Counted from the first letter of the stretch, positions 45,679 to 60,100 are shown. The stretch: DNA of 64,000 bases from Citrus sinensis (GCF_022201045.2 NC_068561.1:21954501-22018500); one strand, 5' to 3'. Notes: generated from the letters alone by a model not told the origin. Program-made: numbers and translations.

Positions 45679-47003
45679 AATTATTAACATCATTTTCTTT
45701 TATCCAATAAAGGACCAATGTACGTACGGTATTTATAATTGAGACTGGTTTTTTTTTTCCCCCTTTTTAATTGATTTGTTGAGTAAATAATATCCACATC
45801 TCCTGTCGGGGGTGGCCCTAAACCGCCAGTACAACAGATCCACTTATGACCACACGATTTGTTTTCGACAGGTTATCCAGGGTGTGTATAAATAATCCAA
45901 TCAGGATCTCAAGACTCTATTAAAATTTAAAAAAGATATTAAATCATATTATTTAATTACGTAATATTTAAAAAAATTATTAAATTATATGATTTTAAAA
46001 GATACAAGTATCAGCACTTGATAATGACGACGATGATGATGGTAATAATAATAATAATAATAATATACAATTCTCCTCTAATACGGATATTTATATATTT
46101 CAAAATATGGATTCACTGGATACACCATTTGGTGTATTAATTTTTATTCAATTAACTATTACATCACATGGGTATGGCAGAGTCTGCATTTTAAAATATC
46201 CAGATTTCTGCGCATGAGAACAGTATCTCTTCAATAATGGATAGAATCACTAAGAGCAATTTGGTGTGGATGGCCCTTAGACAAAAGGAAAAGGTTCTCT
46301 GTGTGATTGATAGGACAAGTCAGGTACTGGCCTGAACCTCATCCAAAATAAATTAATTTTAGAAATTTGAGTTATCACATAATAAATGTAGGAATAACAT
46401 TTTATTTTTTGAGGGCTCCTAATCTTTTATAATTTTTATATTATTTATATTTTGATGTTAGTGTATATGTTAAAATGAATTCAAACTCGTCAAAACAACT
46501 TGTCGTATTAAAGTTATAGAGATGAGTGACATGTCGTTTAAGCTAATCAAGAATTCAGCACCGACAAAATTGATGATGTCGTTTAAAGTCTTAAGCACTC
46601 ACGTGGTTAACACATGCTTCTGAAGACTTAAATGGCGGGGCTTGTTGTCGTTTAAGGGAGGCTTTAAGATTGCACGTGAGAAGTTTGTGATCAGTTAGTT
46701 AAGACTATTGATTTTGAAGGGAATCTTTTGGATTTGTAACGCCAACAACAATTGATATATATACGCTAGTTTTGGTATAGAAAACAAGCATTGAGGAGAG
46801 AGTGATAAGGATGCTATAGTGAGAGTGAAGCTCTACTGAGTATTCTCTGTATTGCGAGTTATCATCTCTGTAACCTTGAAGCTTAATAAAGTTGCTCCCT
46901 GAGTTGTTTTTTCCAGTGAATGTAGGCACCCTCAAAGGTGCTGAACCACTTAAGTATTTGTGCATTCTTGATTCTTTGAGCTGTGTTTCTTTGATCTGGT
47001 GAT
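45679..47003. repeat. Segmental duplication, copy 2 (lacking the hAT element)
   Basis: Direct copy of 43155-45361 without the hAT insertion, about 2.5 kb to the right of the first. It includes the second LTR-like segment from 46468. A SINE is inserted at its right edge. Confidence 0.85.
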
Positions 47004-47009
47004 TGTTTT

Positions 47010-47310
47010 TTTTTTTTTATTGCATGAGACTATTGCTCAAATTACAACTTATATTACATGAGATTGTAACTGATATTTACAAATCAGACTATTATTGAGA
47101 CAAAATTACATCAATGCTAATGGAGCTCTGCCCAGATTTTTAACCCTCATAAATATTCGATGGATGTCTACTCCTCACTCTTGGGTAAGGAAGAAGACTA
47201 CATTTACTCAATTTAATTGAGAAAGGAAATACCCCACAATGCATTTGTGGGGGTTCGAACTGCTGCCCTCCAAGTCTAACCACTCGGCCAAAGGCCGAGT
47301 GGCTTATCTT
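47010..47310 (-). mobile_element. tRNA-related SINE (Au-SINE-like)
   Basis: Read on the minus strand it starts near GCCACTCGGCCTTTGGCCGA, continues GTGGTTAGACTTGGAGGGCA and contains AGTTCGAACCCCCAC, a good RNA polymerase III B box. It ends in an oligo(A) tail (T run on the plus strand at 47006-47018). An 11-bp duplication GTGATTGTTTT flanks it (46999-47009 and 47311-47321). It inserted at the right boundary of duplicated copy 2. Confidence 0.85.
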
Positions 47311-50130
47311 GTGATTGTTTTGATTAGCTTAGGTTCTGTTCTTAAATCTTGGAGTCTAAGTTAGGTCTTGGGGTGTGATTAATCCAGTGATATTAGGGTT
47401 AATTTCACAACAGTATAGTTAAGATTTAATTATTTTTATTTTTTACTTTATTAATCACCAATCACGTTAATAAATTTACTTAGAAAAAAATTAAATTACG
47501 AGAGAGTCATAATCCATAAATATAACAGTTTTAATAGATTTTATTATGAACATCATTTATATATATATACGTACAAATACATACAGAGACACACGCGTAC
47601 GTTTGGGGCCAGTTACTTTAGCTAGTGCTACCGATCAGTGACTTTCCATTAATAATAATCTTGCTTACCTTTTCTTGGATAAGACTACTCCAAAACATTT
47701 GAAAAGCAAAAGATGCAAATAAACAGAAGCAATAATGTGAGAAATTATATCTTTAATGGTGGACTAGACGGCTTGTGCTTGACCATTCAAGTGGAAATGA
47801 AAGTGAATTGCTTTGGTTTTGCCAAGAATTTGAACGAAGAAAGCTAAGTGCAGCACTGACAATAGAAAATCAGTGGTGTTGGAGGTATATTCCTTACGTT
47901 TAGCTCAAGAAAAGAGGAAAAGAGAAAGTAGTGTTGGAAGGTAATTTCCATGCAAAGACTAAATAATGTTTTTGAGTTATTTGTTCTTGTAGCTTCCAAG
48001 AAGCTTATCCGAAAAAAACATCAAATTCGGTCTTCGTTATGAATGGGAAGATGCATGAACATTGCTTGGTTGAGTCAACCCACGAAACTAATCAGCAGTC
48101 AACCGCCTTCTTCCTCACTACACGGCTACACCCATCGTGGATGTTATCAAATCTCATTTTCCTCCACAAAGACTTAAAACTTGTTTGTTGTTTCAATTTT
48201 CTCCTTTCCTCGTTCTCTATGAATCATTCAAAGACTAATGCCAGCCAGCAAAGCCCTCAAATCAAAGTTTTTAAAAATGGGCCAAACAGATTTCATTTGG
48301 AATTCCATTTTTTAAAGTTGATTCTAACAACCACACACATAAGCAAATCAATTGAAAATAATAATAATATAATAATAATATACTAGACTCACATGTAAGA
48401 ACTCAAATAATTGGGGGAAAAAAAAAGAAACCTAATCCCGCTGAAATTGACAAATTTAAGATACTCTACAACTTGGATCCTCTCAAAATAAAATAATAAA
48501 AAGATAAATAGGATGCTCTCTACGTTAATTTGTGCACATGTCCTCTTTCTTGGTCATTTGCCGCAGATATTTGACCTCGGCATAGCTAGGGTTAATTCAT
48601 TTTGGCCATGTGCTTTTTTTATGTTAATTGCTCACTTGGATAAAAGTATATATATCAAAATTCACACAATTTGCTTGTAGAGTATTATGCAGTTTACATT
48701 TTTTTTTTTTTGCCTTCTTTAAACTTCAGCATTATTCACTAACCTCAAGCCAGATTCATGTTAGGCTATAAATAATTTTTTACAATCGAAATAGCACTTT
48801 TTTTTTCCACATTATCGACTTATAGACGGGAGTACACTTTTGGGGATTAAAGTTAAAAAAAAAAAAACCATTAATATTGAAGTAAAGTGCTAAATTATTA
48901 AAATTATAGGGTCCAATTGAAAAAAAACTTTCATTGAAAAGGTCAAGCTTATAAATAGATATACAATATGAAGCAACATATACGATATACATTGTGGCTA
49001 CAAAGCCAGGTTGTGCAACTCGGCCTCAGCCCCCAGTTTTAAGCATTGAACTTAGACTTGTACAGTTATATTAATGAAAAAACGAAAGTGCTCTAAGCAA
49101 CTAATAAATTTTATTGATTTTTGTTATCTATTCCAATTATGATTCTTTCCCACCTTTTGGTCCAAAAATTCCGCCTAAATTAATTAATTAAAACAATCAG
49201 CCAACCAAAAAAGAAATCCCACAAATACAAAGAGAATCTCTACTTAATAAAACCAATTCCTTACGTTTATTTATGCCCTTTCTTGGCTACCAATATCTGA
49301 CTTTGACTTTTTAGGATTAATTGCATATAAGCCCTTGCTGTTCTGATAATATCCATCTTTTTGCAAATGTTTTTTATTCGGTTTTTCAGCACCTTTCATT
49401 AACTCTTAACCCAGATTCATGTTGTATAAGGACCAACATAATTGTAGTTCATCAAGAAGATACTGAATGATTGCATCATCTTAAGTAAAATAAGATTCAC
49501 AAAGTTTTACGATGTAAATAGTTTTTTACTATGAATTTTACATTGTTTCAAATTTTTATAAAAACCAACAATAAAATTCTTCAACAACAGCTTCGAATCT
49601 AATTTTGTTTTATTACGGGGATGGAGCCATAATTAAAATTACGGGTTTTATATAGGAATATTAAAATTATAAGGGTAGAATCATAAAAGAAGCTGCATTT
49701 CAAATGCTAACTTATAAGTTTTCAGAATTACAACAAACAAAATATGTTGTGGCTTCATCGCCGGCATATGCAACTCGGCCCCTGTTTTAATAAACTTCCC
49801 ATGTTACCTCCCTCTTTCTAAATGGTCGGCCGCGCAATATATTTAATAGAGTCCCAAAATAAATAATATTCCAAAATTCAAAGGGCATGGGTAATATCGT
49901 TGAATAAATAATATAATTTTATTTGATTTTGCCAAGTTTCTTGTATCAAAAAAGATTTGATTCTTTTATCACGGCCTCGTCTCGCGGCCTATATCACTTA
50001 AAACAATCAAAGATCAGGTCGGTCAGCCAGTCAATACCATAATAAATAAATAAATAAAATGAAGATCAATTATCACACGTGCTTGTGACGAAAATTTAGA
50101 ATGCTTAATTGCCATGTGATCATCTAATTA

Positions 50131-50248
50131 AGGATAAAACTGTGGTGCAACTGTAGTACCGTGTCACAATTGCACCCAATCGTTGGATTTTCACTTATTC
50201 AAGTGGACTCCACTCATTTGAGTGGATCCAACAATTGGTGCAACTGTA
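50131..50248. mobile_element. Foldback MITE fragment
   Basis: CAATTGCACCCAATCGTTGG and its imperfect inverse CCAACAATTGGTGCAACTG flank a loop with nested AAGTGGACTCCACTCATTT pairing. GTAGTACCGTGTCACAATTG recalls the unit at 16311-16443. Confidence 0.5.
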
Positions 50249-51705
50249 GATAAAAAAGTTCAATTCATCTTTTATTTATTTACTTTTTATTAAGTTGTAT
50301 GCAGCTTAAAAGAGAGGAGGATGAATAAATAGTTAACTGATGGATGGTACATACATGTCTAAAAATTTGAAGCAAATAGGGAAATTTGATCAAAACTCAT
50401 ACATACAGTCACCATCTCGCACTCGTGTTACGTACAAATGAGAGCATGTGTATCATACATTCATAACCTGCCAAACAAAATTAATCTCGTATTATGTCTT
50501 CGTCAGTTTTAGTGTACGATTTATTTCTCGTCAATTATTTTGAAAGTCCTCTCGTTGCTCTTTTCTTATAGTCAAAGAAAACTCTTTATTAACAACCGCG
50601 CATTAGAATGCTGGAAAGAGACGAAGAAAGTGATGTTCCATGAAAGAGCAAGTGCTGAGAAATCAAGAGCACCGTAGTCATTTCAGTCAAAAAAGTAAAC
50701 AGATCAACGTTCTTCAACTTGTTGTGTGGGTTTTGAAGGTTGATCGGTTAATTAAATTCCAAGCCAAGTTCAATTGGCGAATCTTGTCCTGTATATGTAC
50801 CTGGGATAAAATATCTCACCCGCGTCTTGTCATATTTGATATTAAAATAATACTACTTTAAATCATAATTATTGTAAGAAAAAAAAACTATAATCATATG
50901 ATAAAAATTGATCGTGTATAGTAAATTTGACTTTTAAATAATAATATTAAAAAAATAGTAAGAATATTATAAGGATCAATTCAACTTAATTTTTAAACTT
51001 CAAGAATTAGTGTTTTTTTTTTAAATCAAAACTTTATTAATTGCTCTAATTTTAAATTACACGTACAACCAACCTCATATACTAAATAAGGCCTAAATAT
51101 CTTATCCCATCCAATTTTTCTGTAAAATCTCACTTGCAAACAAATTTTAAGCCAAACAAGCTACATCTTAGGAGTATTACAGCCAAAAAAAAAAAAAAAA
51201 AGGATCAAAATACCAATTGTATAGCAATGTACAAAACAGAGAATATCGAAGACAATTTAATGTGTAGAATATTATAATAACATTATTAATAAATATGATA
51301 TATTTATTGTCACTCACTCTTTTAACATTTATCACGCTCCCATTCCGATCCTCCAAATAAAGTCACGAAGGACAATAAAATTTATTGCATTGTCATCTAT
51401 TTTAAAGTTGTGACATAAAAAACATGTTCTAAATTCCTATCCCCACTGAAAATCCACCATCTCTATAACAGCAATTTTTTTTTTCCCCCAAATCACTATC
51501 AATATTCCGAATAGAGGGAGTTTGGCTTCTTTCTTCTTCAAACTGATTACCCAATTCAATTCAAAGAAAAAGAAAAGAAAAAAGATAAGAGATCACCTAA
51601 TTGTTTTTTTTATTTTTATTTCTTTATTTCCTTTGAATGCGTGCGTGGGTGCGTGCTAGTATCTTAGAATATATATATATGTGTGTGTGTGTGTGTGGAT
51701 CACTC

Positions 51706-51810
51706 TAAGTTACATGCATGTACCTTACAACTCTCTCACATGAATAGTAAGTGGACCCACATCATTCACTATTCATATGAGAAGAGTGTAAGGTACATAC
51801 ATGTAACTTA
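51706..51810. mobile_element. Foldback MITE
   Basis: Arms of about 50 bases: TAAGTTACATGCATGTACCT on the left and, reversed, TAAGTTACATGTATGTACCT on the right, continuing through ACTCT(C/T)...CATATGAATAG-type sequence. It is flanked by microsatellites. Confidence 0.65.
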
Positions 51811-51816
51811 ACATTA

Positions 51817-51860
<44 letters not shown>

Positions 51861-54170
51861 GTTAGATGTCTAAAACAAAATAAGGCTCCGAAAGTTGACC
51901 GATTAACGCAACATTTTTGAGGGGCTACTATTGGATCGCTTTCACTTCTTAACATTCAAAGAAAAGAAAACAATTATTTTAGTTATTTGATTTATTCCTC
52001 CCAAAAGAAAAATGATTTGATTAATTTGCTGAGTTGGTGACGGCTAGCCGTCGTACCTTTATAATATTATTATGTTAGTGCCAACAATTTTTTTTTTTGT
52101 TTTCCTATATTCAAGTAAGGTGACTGCCAACTTGAAGATATATCAGAATTCGAGTCGGGGAAGAAGACCACAACAACAGCTGGGTCGATTGAGTGATTGA
52201 CCCATCAACTGCGGGATTACGAGCTAAACTTGCAATTCCATCTGTCATTGTCACATGGGATGACACTAAAATATTCCTGAACTGAATCTCAATAATATTA
52301 CTTAGATACATGGACAATGGGAGAGTCTTCTTTTCAAGGGAGGGCGTTCCTCTCTCTCTCTCTTAATGTGAATATAATATTAAGTTACATGATTTAATAA
52401 AATTAGTGTTTAATTAATTATAAAGTCATATAATTTAATAACGTGTCTGCATTAATTATATTAAACTATATGACTTAATAACGTATTTGTATGAAGAAAA
52501 AAAAAATACACACACTTACGGAAATGTAAGTTGAAACTCTCTATGTGTAATTATTTTGGTACTTTCTTTTATCTTTTAAAAATATCATGTTTACAGATCT
52601 GATTTAATGCGCGTGGTCACATGTTGCAAGTTCTTATTGAGGGTTTTAGGCTCCATAACAAATCCTCCCAATGAGAGGTCACCAGATGCACAGTCGTACG
52701 TACACCATAAAGTGCGGGACTGCACATACTAAATTAAATTCCTTATGTTTGAAGTTAAATTATAAAATTTACATTTCACCTAAACTTTTAAATTGTTGCA
52801 AATTTGTCATAGTATTTTAATATCTCTTATTTCCCTCTCTCAAAAGTGCTATGACTACAATGTTGACAGAGTTATTGTACCTCATAACTTAAACGCTAAC
52901 AAATGAGTAGATTTTATTTATTTTTATTAACTTTTTAATGCGTAATTTTTATTTTTATTTGCTCTTCCATCTTTAGTTATTTCAATTTCAATATGTTCTT
53001 TCAACAACTCTATACTCCCCTCTTCATATTTTTCACAATTCTAATCTTTCCTTGTAAACTTGATTAAGGCTTTTGGCAATTTTTTATGGAGCTAAACTTG
53101 CTGAAAGCGAATTGACTTATTAAAAAAAAAAAAGATGTGGTCAAATCTTAGTAGAAAGCTATCAAGCAGGAGCAACATTGTTAAAATTAAGGCCAAATAA
53201 ATGTGCATTTAAGGAGGAGATTGCCAATTTTTCTTACTGAAATGAATATATACTATCTTTTTTTTTTGTTTTCATAATATTTAATAATCCATGTCACTAT
53301 AATTTTACAATGTCAACATAATTTTTAAATACACTTTTATTTATATTTATTATAAACTAAATAAATCATATAAATTGAAATCAAAATAAAAAAAAATAAA
53401 AACTAAAAGTAAGAAATGTAAGCTTCTTTGTAAATAAAAAGAAAAATAATAAGATTTTTTTTTATTGCGAATAAGATTTTTTTTTACTTTCTATTATTTT
53501 TAAATAATTTTTCTTATGATAAATATATATTTCATATTCCAAAGTTTAAATATCAAACAGTTGATACATTTATTCTCTTATTTTTTAATTTTTTTAGTGC
53601 GAAGGAAATGATTGAATATTATGAAAACAATAAGAAAGTAAGTGCTATATATTAATTCCAAAAGGAAAAAAAAAAAAAACTGATGAACAATCTCCCTAGG
53701 AAGAAAATTAAGGATTAATTTCAAAGAAAATACAAAACTTCTGTTCGAAAAAACGCTTGAGAAGATTTCATAAAGGATGTCCAGAGCGAAAGTTAATGGA
53801 AGTACAGTAATTTGTAAATGTGAACATTATAAAGCCATCTTGTCCTTAGTTGAGATCCCCTTTTCAGAAACTACCTCCTAAATAACGGGCGGTTTCATAT
53901 TGAAATAATTAACATATCCTTTGATTTATGTCTACACCCTTGATGAAGCATTGAAACCATCATATCACAAAGTAAGCTGTGTTCCATGGCATTTGTTTTG
54001 TTTTTCAAAAATATGACTGGTCATTTCCGGGAGAAGGAATGCTATCACACATACTTTAAATTAAATAATCAAATTTCTATAAAAACGAAGCTAATTTCTA
54101 CAAAGGAAACATTCACAAAGTCTGCTCACCGTTCACATCACATGACTTGTAAATGGAAGCAAGAAGCTTC

Positions 54171-57100
54171 CTACGACATCTCACGGAACCTAGCAAGAGC
54201 CTTCTTATGAATGAGTGTCTTGTAACTATCACCTGCCTGCACCTCAAGACTAGGATCCACCTTCTTCTGCTGACTCCCCAGTCCTGCTCTGCTGTCCATG
54301 GCCTGTGCTTGGACCGGTTCTATCATTCCACTTCCATCCTTGCCTAATCCCTATGGCATCATATCAAAATCCAAGGCCAGAAAAATACCACCACAACAAT
54401 CAATTGTTAGAATTTCATGATTTTTGCTTTAACAAATTGCCAACTGATTACTGATATGCCATTCAACTTTCAATGTAAAAAGAAGGGTCATAAACAAGTA
54501 AAATACTACGTCCTGTAATAAAATGACATTAACATGCAAAGCCAACCACACAAAATGTATTTAGTGCATGTTTGGGATTGTGGATTCTCAAATAATCACA
54601 TTATTTGACAATCTAACCCCAAACAATTTTTGAGTCGTCAAATTATTTTTACCAAACATAGCCTACTGGAGTTGTTCTTTTGGACCTAACACTGACAGTC
54701 ACCACAAATAAGTGATTATCAAATATAATTTGGGTGTAGATTACCAAATAAGTATTCACCAACACACCAAAATCCCACATACACTAAATAAAGGATGATG
54801 ATTTATTTATTATCATTCAAGTGCAAAAGATAGAGATGATACCAAGCCTTCATGCCAGCCCATGCTCCGTAGCATTCGATTCCCCACATTGTTCTCATCA
54901 ATGGCTTTGTCGGCTGTAATCACCTCATAACTTTGAACACTATCGGCAGTAAACCCGCGTCCTCCAACACCAGGGGGAAAAGGCATTGAATCCACAGAAC
55001 CCTTTTTTAAAGCAAAATCTCGATCTTGAAAATTCACCAAAAGAAGATAGCAGAGACAATTTCTCACAAGTCAATATAAATACTGAGAGATAAAGCATAG
55101 ACCGGAGCCATCAAGTTGGATAACTAAAAGACTTACAAAGAACCATTATCTAACAGACTAACAAACCTAATAATGAAGTTGAATGTAAAATGTACCGACT
55201 GTAAGGGTCCATCATGTATTATGAGTTCTTAATTCGGCATCAAGGAACATGCCACCCAAAAGCAATTGCTAAGGAATCTTACTTGAATCTCCGGATCCAA
55301 CATCAGGCAGATCATCTCCAGCGGAAAATGATGAACCATACAAGCTCCTCCTCTCAGCTGCACGATCCCTATAGGTAGTCTGAGGTTGTTCCTTTTGAGT
55401 GGCAGGAGGTAGTGGCATTTCAGAAAACCTTCTCTTACCACTCCCAGTTGCCACGGGTGGGGTATAAGAACCTAGAGCCGATGCATCAGTTCTGAAGGGA
55501 GTCACAGCTGTAATTGTATCAGAATTCACTGATGAAGATGATCCCGCACTTGATGGCGGAGCAGTTGAAGAGGCAGAAAGACCACCAGATGATCCTGGCT
55601 GAAAACCCCTTCCAGAGTTCCTTATGACCCCCATCAAAGTTCCTCCTGAGGTGCTACTCACAGGCTTTGACTTGACTGGAGAATCCAAACCAACAGCCTG
55701 GGGAATTGCCGTAGATGCGGCAGCTCCGGAACTAAACGCATTGTTCTCTTTTGTAGCAGCCGAATCAGATTTGAACTTGGTCTTTGAGGCTTGACCAGCT
55801 GGACCAGGTCTATCATCAGCTGAAGCGGATTGTTGATTATCATGACTCCACTGTTTCCACATTGTTGCATTATTTAACTTCTTTTTGTTAGCCACTATAG
55901 TGCTCTTTGAAACGACTTTCACCTCTTTTGACTTCTCCTTCCCTTTCTTTTCCGCAGCTATTGCTGCTGTTGCAGCAGCCTGTACAGCATCTGGTAGTGA
56001 TGCAGGCTTCTCCACTGATGAAACAGTTGCAGCCGGTGCAGAGATTACCACTTTCCTGTTTTTGGAACCACCATCCACTTGCTTGGAAGGCTCAGATCCG
56101 TTACCAGATGTTTTGTTGTCATTTTGATCAGTACAAGGAATATATTGCTGCGTTTGTTGGTCATAGGAATACCAAATCCCACTGTTACCATCATAATAAA
56201 GACCTGCATGTTACAATTACAGAACAGAATCAAGGGTAAGTGTAAAATTCCACTCAGGACATTTCATCTACCATAAAATGCAATTGAACAAGAATCAAAC
56301 CAGTATTTCCGTCATAGTAGAACCCAGAAGCAGCATCATAGTAATAGCCAGATGCTTCATCCCATACAAAGCCGGATTGCAAAGCCAAACCATCCTTTTG
56401 AACCATATCTCCGTCACTGCGTTGCTCCTGGCCGCGAGTAGGCTGCTTGTCATCTGGATTATATTCTTTTGGTGCCCATCCAACAGCATCATACTAAAGG
56501 GATGAAAGCAAGGATTATGAGATTTGCTCAACATTTAAAGTCCACGAATAACTATCAAGTAACTCTTCCCACTTTGCTTTCTATAACTTAATATTTTATT
56601 AGAAACCAGGGACCATAAATTGCCCTCAGAATTCATTGATGTGGACCCCAAGGATACCTCTGCCTGCACCTGTGCTTTCTACTAATTATGATATAACAAG
56701 TTTAATTGGCGGCCAAAGTTTGTGGTACTCAAGAAATTGGTAGGGAAAATTTAAACAAAAAAGAAAAAAACATAAACGTTTAGTTTAGTGTCTTAACAAA
56801 TATTAGAAGACAATCCTAGTATAATAAATTGCACAGTCGTACAATAACACATTGAACATGTTCCCCTTATTCTTGGAGAAAAATAGTAGCCGCAGGTTCA
56901 CTCCTATAATTCTACCAAAAATCCATGTCAACTTTTGATATTTTGACATTATATATTTGGCTTTCAGAACAGGTATATAGATTACACATCAAATATTACA
57001 TAAACAACCGATGTAAAATACCTGCTGGGAAAATGCTGCTGCCTCAATTGCCGCAGCAGCAAGACTACTTGACTGTGAAGATGCTGACATCCCTGATCCT

Positions 57101-60100
57101 GGACCAAGAATGCTTTTTGCATAAGCTACTCTTAGTATCTGCCCATTCTTCTCCAGAGTTGTTCCATTTGTTGCTTCTAGAGCTTTAGAAGCATCCTCAA
57201 CCTACAGGACACCAGACGGCATACCTCCATTAGTTCATATAACATGATAGTTTTAGCAAGCAACCATACTACGCAGCTTCTTATTCCCTTCCTACCTACA
57301 AGTTTTTTACCAAAAATTACAGAGTAATCTGCCATAATTGGGTCAATCTAAACTTTAATTAACATTGCGCCCACAAACTAAATCCTCATGATCACATCTA
57401 ATCAGAATTATAATCTTTTTAGATTCTCAATGTCAATGAGCAGAAGACAATGATAAGACAAGTCCCATTGGTTCTGGGATCCATTTCAATCAGGGATGAT
57501 ATGTTGTCATCATTATCCTCCTATTTAAATAAACATGATTAATTTTATCAAATAGATCATGGTACAAAGAGTTGCCACCTAAAGAAATTCCTTGGAAATA
57601 CTGAGCATGAATAACAGGAAAATTTTCAAAAGAATTCAAACCAAAATTATGTATATTTTGTTTATGGTTTGGTTGTTGCATTATTGGAGGTAAATTTTAG
57701 AACCCTTGATATTCTTTGCTTCTATTCCCATAGAATTATCTCATACCATCAAAATTCAGAATTAATAAAATAGTGATAGAAGTTTTTGAAGAATACACTG
57801 CCCAAAATAAAATAAATTCTTAGTCACATACCATGCACCCATAAAGACAAATAGTATTGACAGCTTCAAAACCACAAGTTCCTCACAATTTTCTTGGAAG
57901 GGTATAAGTTACATTTATCATGTAACTTTTACCCGAACCAACCTTAGCATGGAATACAGGAGACAAAAAGGAATATATAAACCAGTTACCAGCTAATGAT
58001 GGACATACCGAATGGAAATGTAAGAATGCAAATCCCCTAGATACATGAGTGAACTTGTCTCTGACAAGGCGAAGATCCTGCATGTCAAACCAATAACATC
58101 ACTGCTCATGCTAGATGGAAAAGAAACTGAAATCATATTTGATCACTTTAAGTGTTACCTTAATTGGAGCGTGTTTAGAAAATTCATAACGAAGCATTTC
58201 TTCATCAGCGTACTCATCCAATCCACGAACAACCAGAACATGAGTGGGACCTGCTTACATATCAACTTAGTAATTTGCAGCAAATGCATGGAATTATTCT
58301 TCTAAAAGTAACGTATTAGACCAACCTGTGTCCGATCCTTTCTTCCCCAGAGGTATTGGATTGGATGAATTCATTTCTGCTGGGGGAGCATCATCAGTTC
58401 TTGCCTCATTGCACTGCATCAAAGGGAAAATGGATCTTATACAAATACTTTAAAAAATTGTCAAACTAACGTTGTTAAGTTTCATTAGCCCTCAACAAGA
58501 CACACAGAACATATAATTCATTTGATACCCGATCACCAAGCAGTGTTACGTGCTCACAATTCTCACCATTACATGCAGAGGTTAATTAAAAAATACCATG
58601 CTCCTAAACCATCTAAAGAAAAGCAGCAGCAGTAAACAGGTCACAGAAAAGAACAGAAAACAAACCTGAAAGCAAGACGTACGCCGAGCAAAATTCACAC
58701 AGCCACAAATGGTGCACATCCAATCACATGGTATTGTGCTTTTATGGTTAGAATGCCTAGCTCCCATAGCACTTTCTTGACCATAATGCCCACCTGAACC
58801 CCCAGTTGGCTTGCTACTGCAGTATAACACGATTCAAATCGGCAAGATTTATGCTTAGCATAAAGTTACACATCATTGCATTGGCATATGGGAAATAAGC
58901 ATTATTAGAGCACTAAAAGACAAAACTGATGGTGCAAATTTTTTATGGCTGAAAAAGAAGTTAATGTTTGTCCGAATTTCACACATAGCACGAAACCACA
59001 TTTTCATATGATGATGTTACAAGATCTATCGAGATCTTAATGTGGAACTAGCAACATGGAAGTCTAACGAGTTGAAGTGACACACACCAATATGGTTGGC
59101 TGACCCAAACACCAAAAAAAAAAAAACCTGTACTCAAAGAAAAGCTTTCTGCCATCCACAACAAGACCATCATCCCCAATCCTATCCATCATTGCACGTG
59201 CTGCTCCCTGTTCCACAACAATTGCCTCTCTTGTAGTCAATTCGTCAAAATTGAAACAAAATATTGTCAAATTTACCCAAGAAGAAGGAAGGAGTACCAC
59301 AGAAGGAAAATCAATGAAGGCAAATCCACGTGAGACGCCGGAATTTCGCTCTTTGATCACACGAACATGGCGAAGAGGTCCCCACTCAGCCTGAATAAAT
59401 TAAAAGAGAAGAGTAAATGTGCTAAGATAACTAGAATTAAAGATAGAGAGAAGTCAAAACAAGAAGGGATAGTAAAAATACAAGGATCTGGTATAAATCT
59501 TCTTCAGTCGTCTTTTGAGAAAGACCCTTCACAACAATAGTGCCTGATGGGGCCTGCAAGCAAACAGAATACTTACAAAGAGCTCTGGCTATCATCTATA
59601 ACAATCATAAACTCCAGAAAATAAGCAAGATTACACATCAAAACTATACCACAGCATAGTGCTCCCGCTGACGCCTCTCTTCACGGTCCCTTCGCTTCTC
59701 AATTCGCTCATATCGACCATCATCATAGCTGTCCTCTCGATGACTTCTACCATGGCTTCGACCACGAGGTGACCGCGATCTAGGACGATCATCACGTCCA
59801 CGAGACCTAGATCGAGACTGAGATCGGGATGCAGAGTGCTCATGCCTTCTACGTGGACTCAACTCTCTTTCCCGACTCAAACATCTCTTATCACGTTCTC
59901 TATCACGGGATTCATGTCTCCTCCAACTACCATCTCTTCGGCTGCCTCTGTCATAATCAGAATCATAGCTAAGACGACCAAAATCACAATCCCCCTCTCG
60001 GCTATCCTCCCTACTTTGATGGGAAGAACGGGATCTATAGTCATAATCATCATAATCATCACGGTCACGGCCCCCAAACCTGGGAGGCCTTTCAAAACCA

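Larger units (their letters stand above)
47322..54170. other. Long AT-rich intergenic region
   Basis: No exon could be supported. Foldback MITEs lie at 50131-50248 and 51706-51810, each described separately. (TA)n/(GT)n microsatellites lie at 51670-51700 and 51820-51860. Poly(A) and poly(T) runs are frequent. A 115-codon open stretch at 48039-48386 and a minus-strand one at 52111-52317 match no family I recognise. The leftward end includes the 3' UTR of the SUA gene. Confidence 0.5.

Noticed and set aside
45056..46965. Two similar minus-strand frames of 86-88 codons (45056-45322 and 46705-46965) as a gene pair
   Set aside because: They are antisense to the LTR-like segments and are similar only because the segment is duplicated. 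No domain or proper gene structure is visible.
43155..47003. The duplicated segments as the two LTRs of one intact retrotransposon
   Set aside because: The repeated block is longer than the LTR-like part. No primer-binding site, polypurine tract or gag/pol lies between the copies, and the outer edges lack a shared target duplication.
47270..47310. Possible tRNA gene (B-box-like GTTCGAACCCC)
   Set aside because: No cloverleaf can be drawn. The box belongs to a SINE head with target-site duplications.
52111..52317. 68-codon minus-strand frame as an exon of an unknown gene
   Set aside because: Composition is less AT-biased than the surroundings, but no domain, partner exon or splice evidence was found.
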